Shown here: positions 5,653-5,818 of the stretch, in pieces
Position numbering within the stretch: the first letter of the stretch is position 1
How the letters are laid out: the number at the start of each line of letters is the position of its first letter
NCBI GenBank assembly: GCA_947245315.1
Contig: CAMXNV010000136.1
Span: forward strand, 1-5,818
DNA length: 5,818 nt
Direction of reading: 5' to 3'
DNA from: an uncultured Oscillibacter sp.
GTDB lineage: Bacteria; Bacillota; Clostridia; Oscillospirales; Oscillospiraceae
Made by a program: the position numbers and the translations under genes
The notes under the pieces: model-generated
Seen by the model: the letters and a program-made list of their open reading frames with translations, nothing else
What the model was told of the DNA's origin: nothing
Database searches by the model: none

Positions 5653-5818
5653 GCGCTTGCCTCCTCTCCGCCGTGGCGGGTCATCAAGAGTCCGATCTGG
5701 TCCTTCGTGGCGCTACGGGCGTCCACGATGCCGCTGACCCTTCCGCCGCAGAGGACCAGGATGCGGTCGCACAGCTCCAGCAGCACGTCCAGGTCCTCGC
5801 CCACGTAGATCACGGCCA
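5649..5818 (-). CDS. nupO: ABC transporter ATP-binding protein, C-terminal end (5' part outside window)
   Basis: Only the last 55 complete codons are present, reading from 5816 down to the TGA at 5651-5649. The peptide begins AVIYVGEDLDVLLELCDRIL and ends in GGEEASA. EDLD...L.DRI.V...G and IV-DAR.AT...IGLLM are the standard end of the second nucleotide-binding domain in double-ATPase BMP/CUT2 importers, usually about 500 residues long. The Walker and signature motifs lie off the right edge. Relatives usually have Ser before EDLD at the H-switch position (from memory); here it is Gly. The stop overlaps the permease 1 start (ATGA), so the order is ATPase, permease 1, permease 2, as in nupNOPQ. 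The lipoprotein gene is expected further upstream, and the operon promoter is outside the window. Confidence 0.88.
   Translation of the reverse strand, partial: AVIYVGEDLDVLLELCDRILVLCGGRVSGIVDARSATKDQIGLLMTRHGGEEASA

Noticed and set aside
4522..5808. 428-codon open frame on the + strand opposite the permeases
   Set aside because: It is antisense to two clear permease genes. Its product is a low-complexity run rich in Gly, His, Ala, Asp and Gln, as expected from reading a high-GC3 gene backwards; it has no domain and no convincing ribosome binding site.

Overview
The window looks like a piece of a GC-rich Firmicutes chromosome, most likely a gut clostridium of the Oscillospiraceae type. This is an inference from AAGGAGG-like ribosome binding sites before most genes, sigma-A-like promoters, strong Rho-independent terminators and the gene families present (DeoR, HxlR, a clostridial-style radical SAM protein, and a BMP-family nucleoside ABC transporter). 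No rRNA, tRNA or CRISPR array is visible.

Layout from left to right. (1) 1-732 (+): the C-terminal two thirds of a zinc-dependent medium-chain alcohol/polyol dehydrogenase, cut by the window edge. (2) 883-1665 (+): a DeoR-family repressor with its own well-matched promoter (TTGACA-17-TAGAAT, 817-845). Together these suggest the end of a sugar or polyol catabolic locus and its regulator. (3) 1681-1745: a long hairpin with T-runs on both sides, shared by the convergent DeoR and radical SAM genes. (4) 1825-2760 (-): a radical SAM enzyme of the Elp3/HemN-like type with cysteines spaced CX4CX2C. (5) 2761-3087: a 327-base divergent intergenic region. It holds an operator-like AATACT-T-AGTATT dyad, a roughly 152-bp MITE-like palindromic element, and a short dyad wrapped around the next ribosome binding site. 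(6) 3088-3477 (+): an HxlR-family winged-helix regulator followed by a textbook terminator at 3499-3529. (7) 3582-5818 (-): the 3' half of an ABC importer operon read right to left, consisting of an ATPase C-terminus (cut by the window), permease 1 (NupP/YufP-like) and permease 2 (NupQ/YufQ-like), with overlapping stop and start codons. The lipoprotein and the rest of the ATPase should lie beyond the right edge.

Functionally these are four adjacent, largely independent units: polyol oxidation with its DeoR regulator, a radical SAM gene divergent from an HxlR regulator, and nucleoside uptake. The least ordinary part is the divergent region at 2761-3087, where a mobile palindrome appears to have landed between a possible HxlR-type operator and the HxlR gene.
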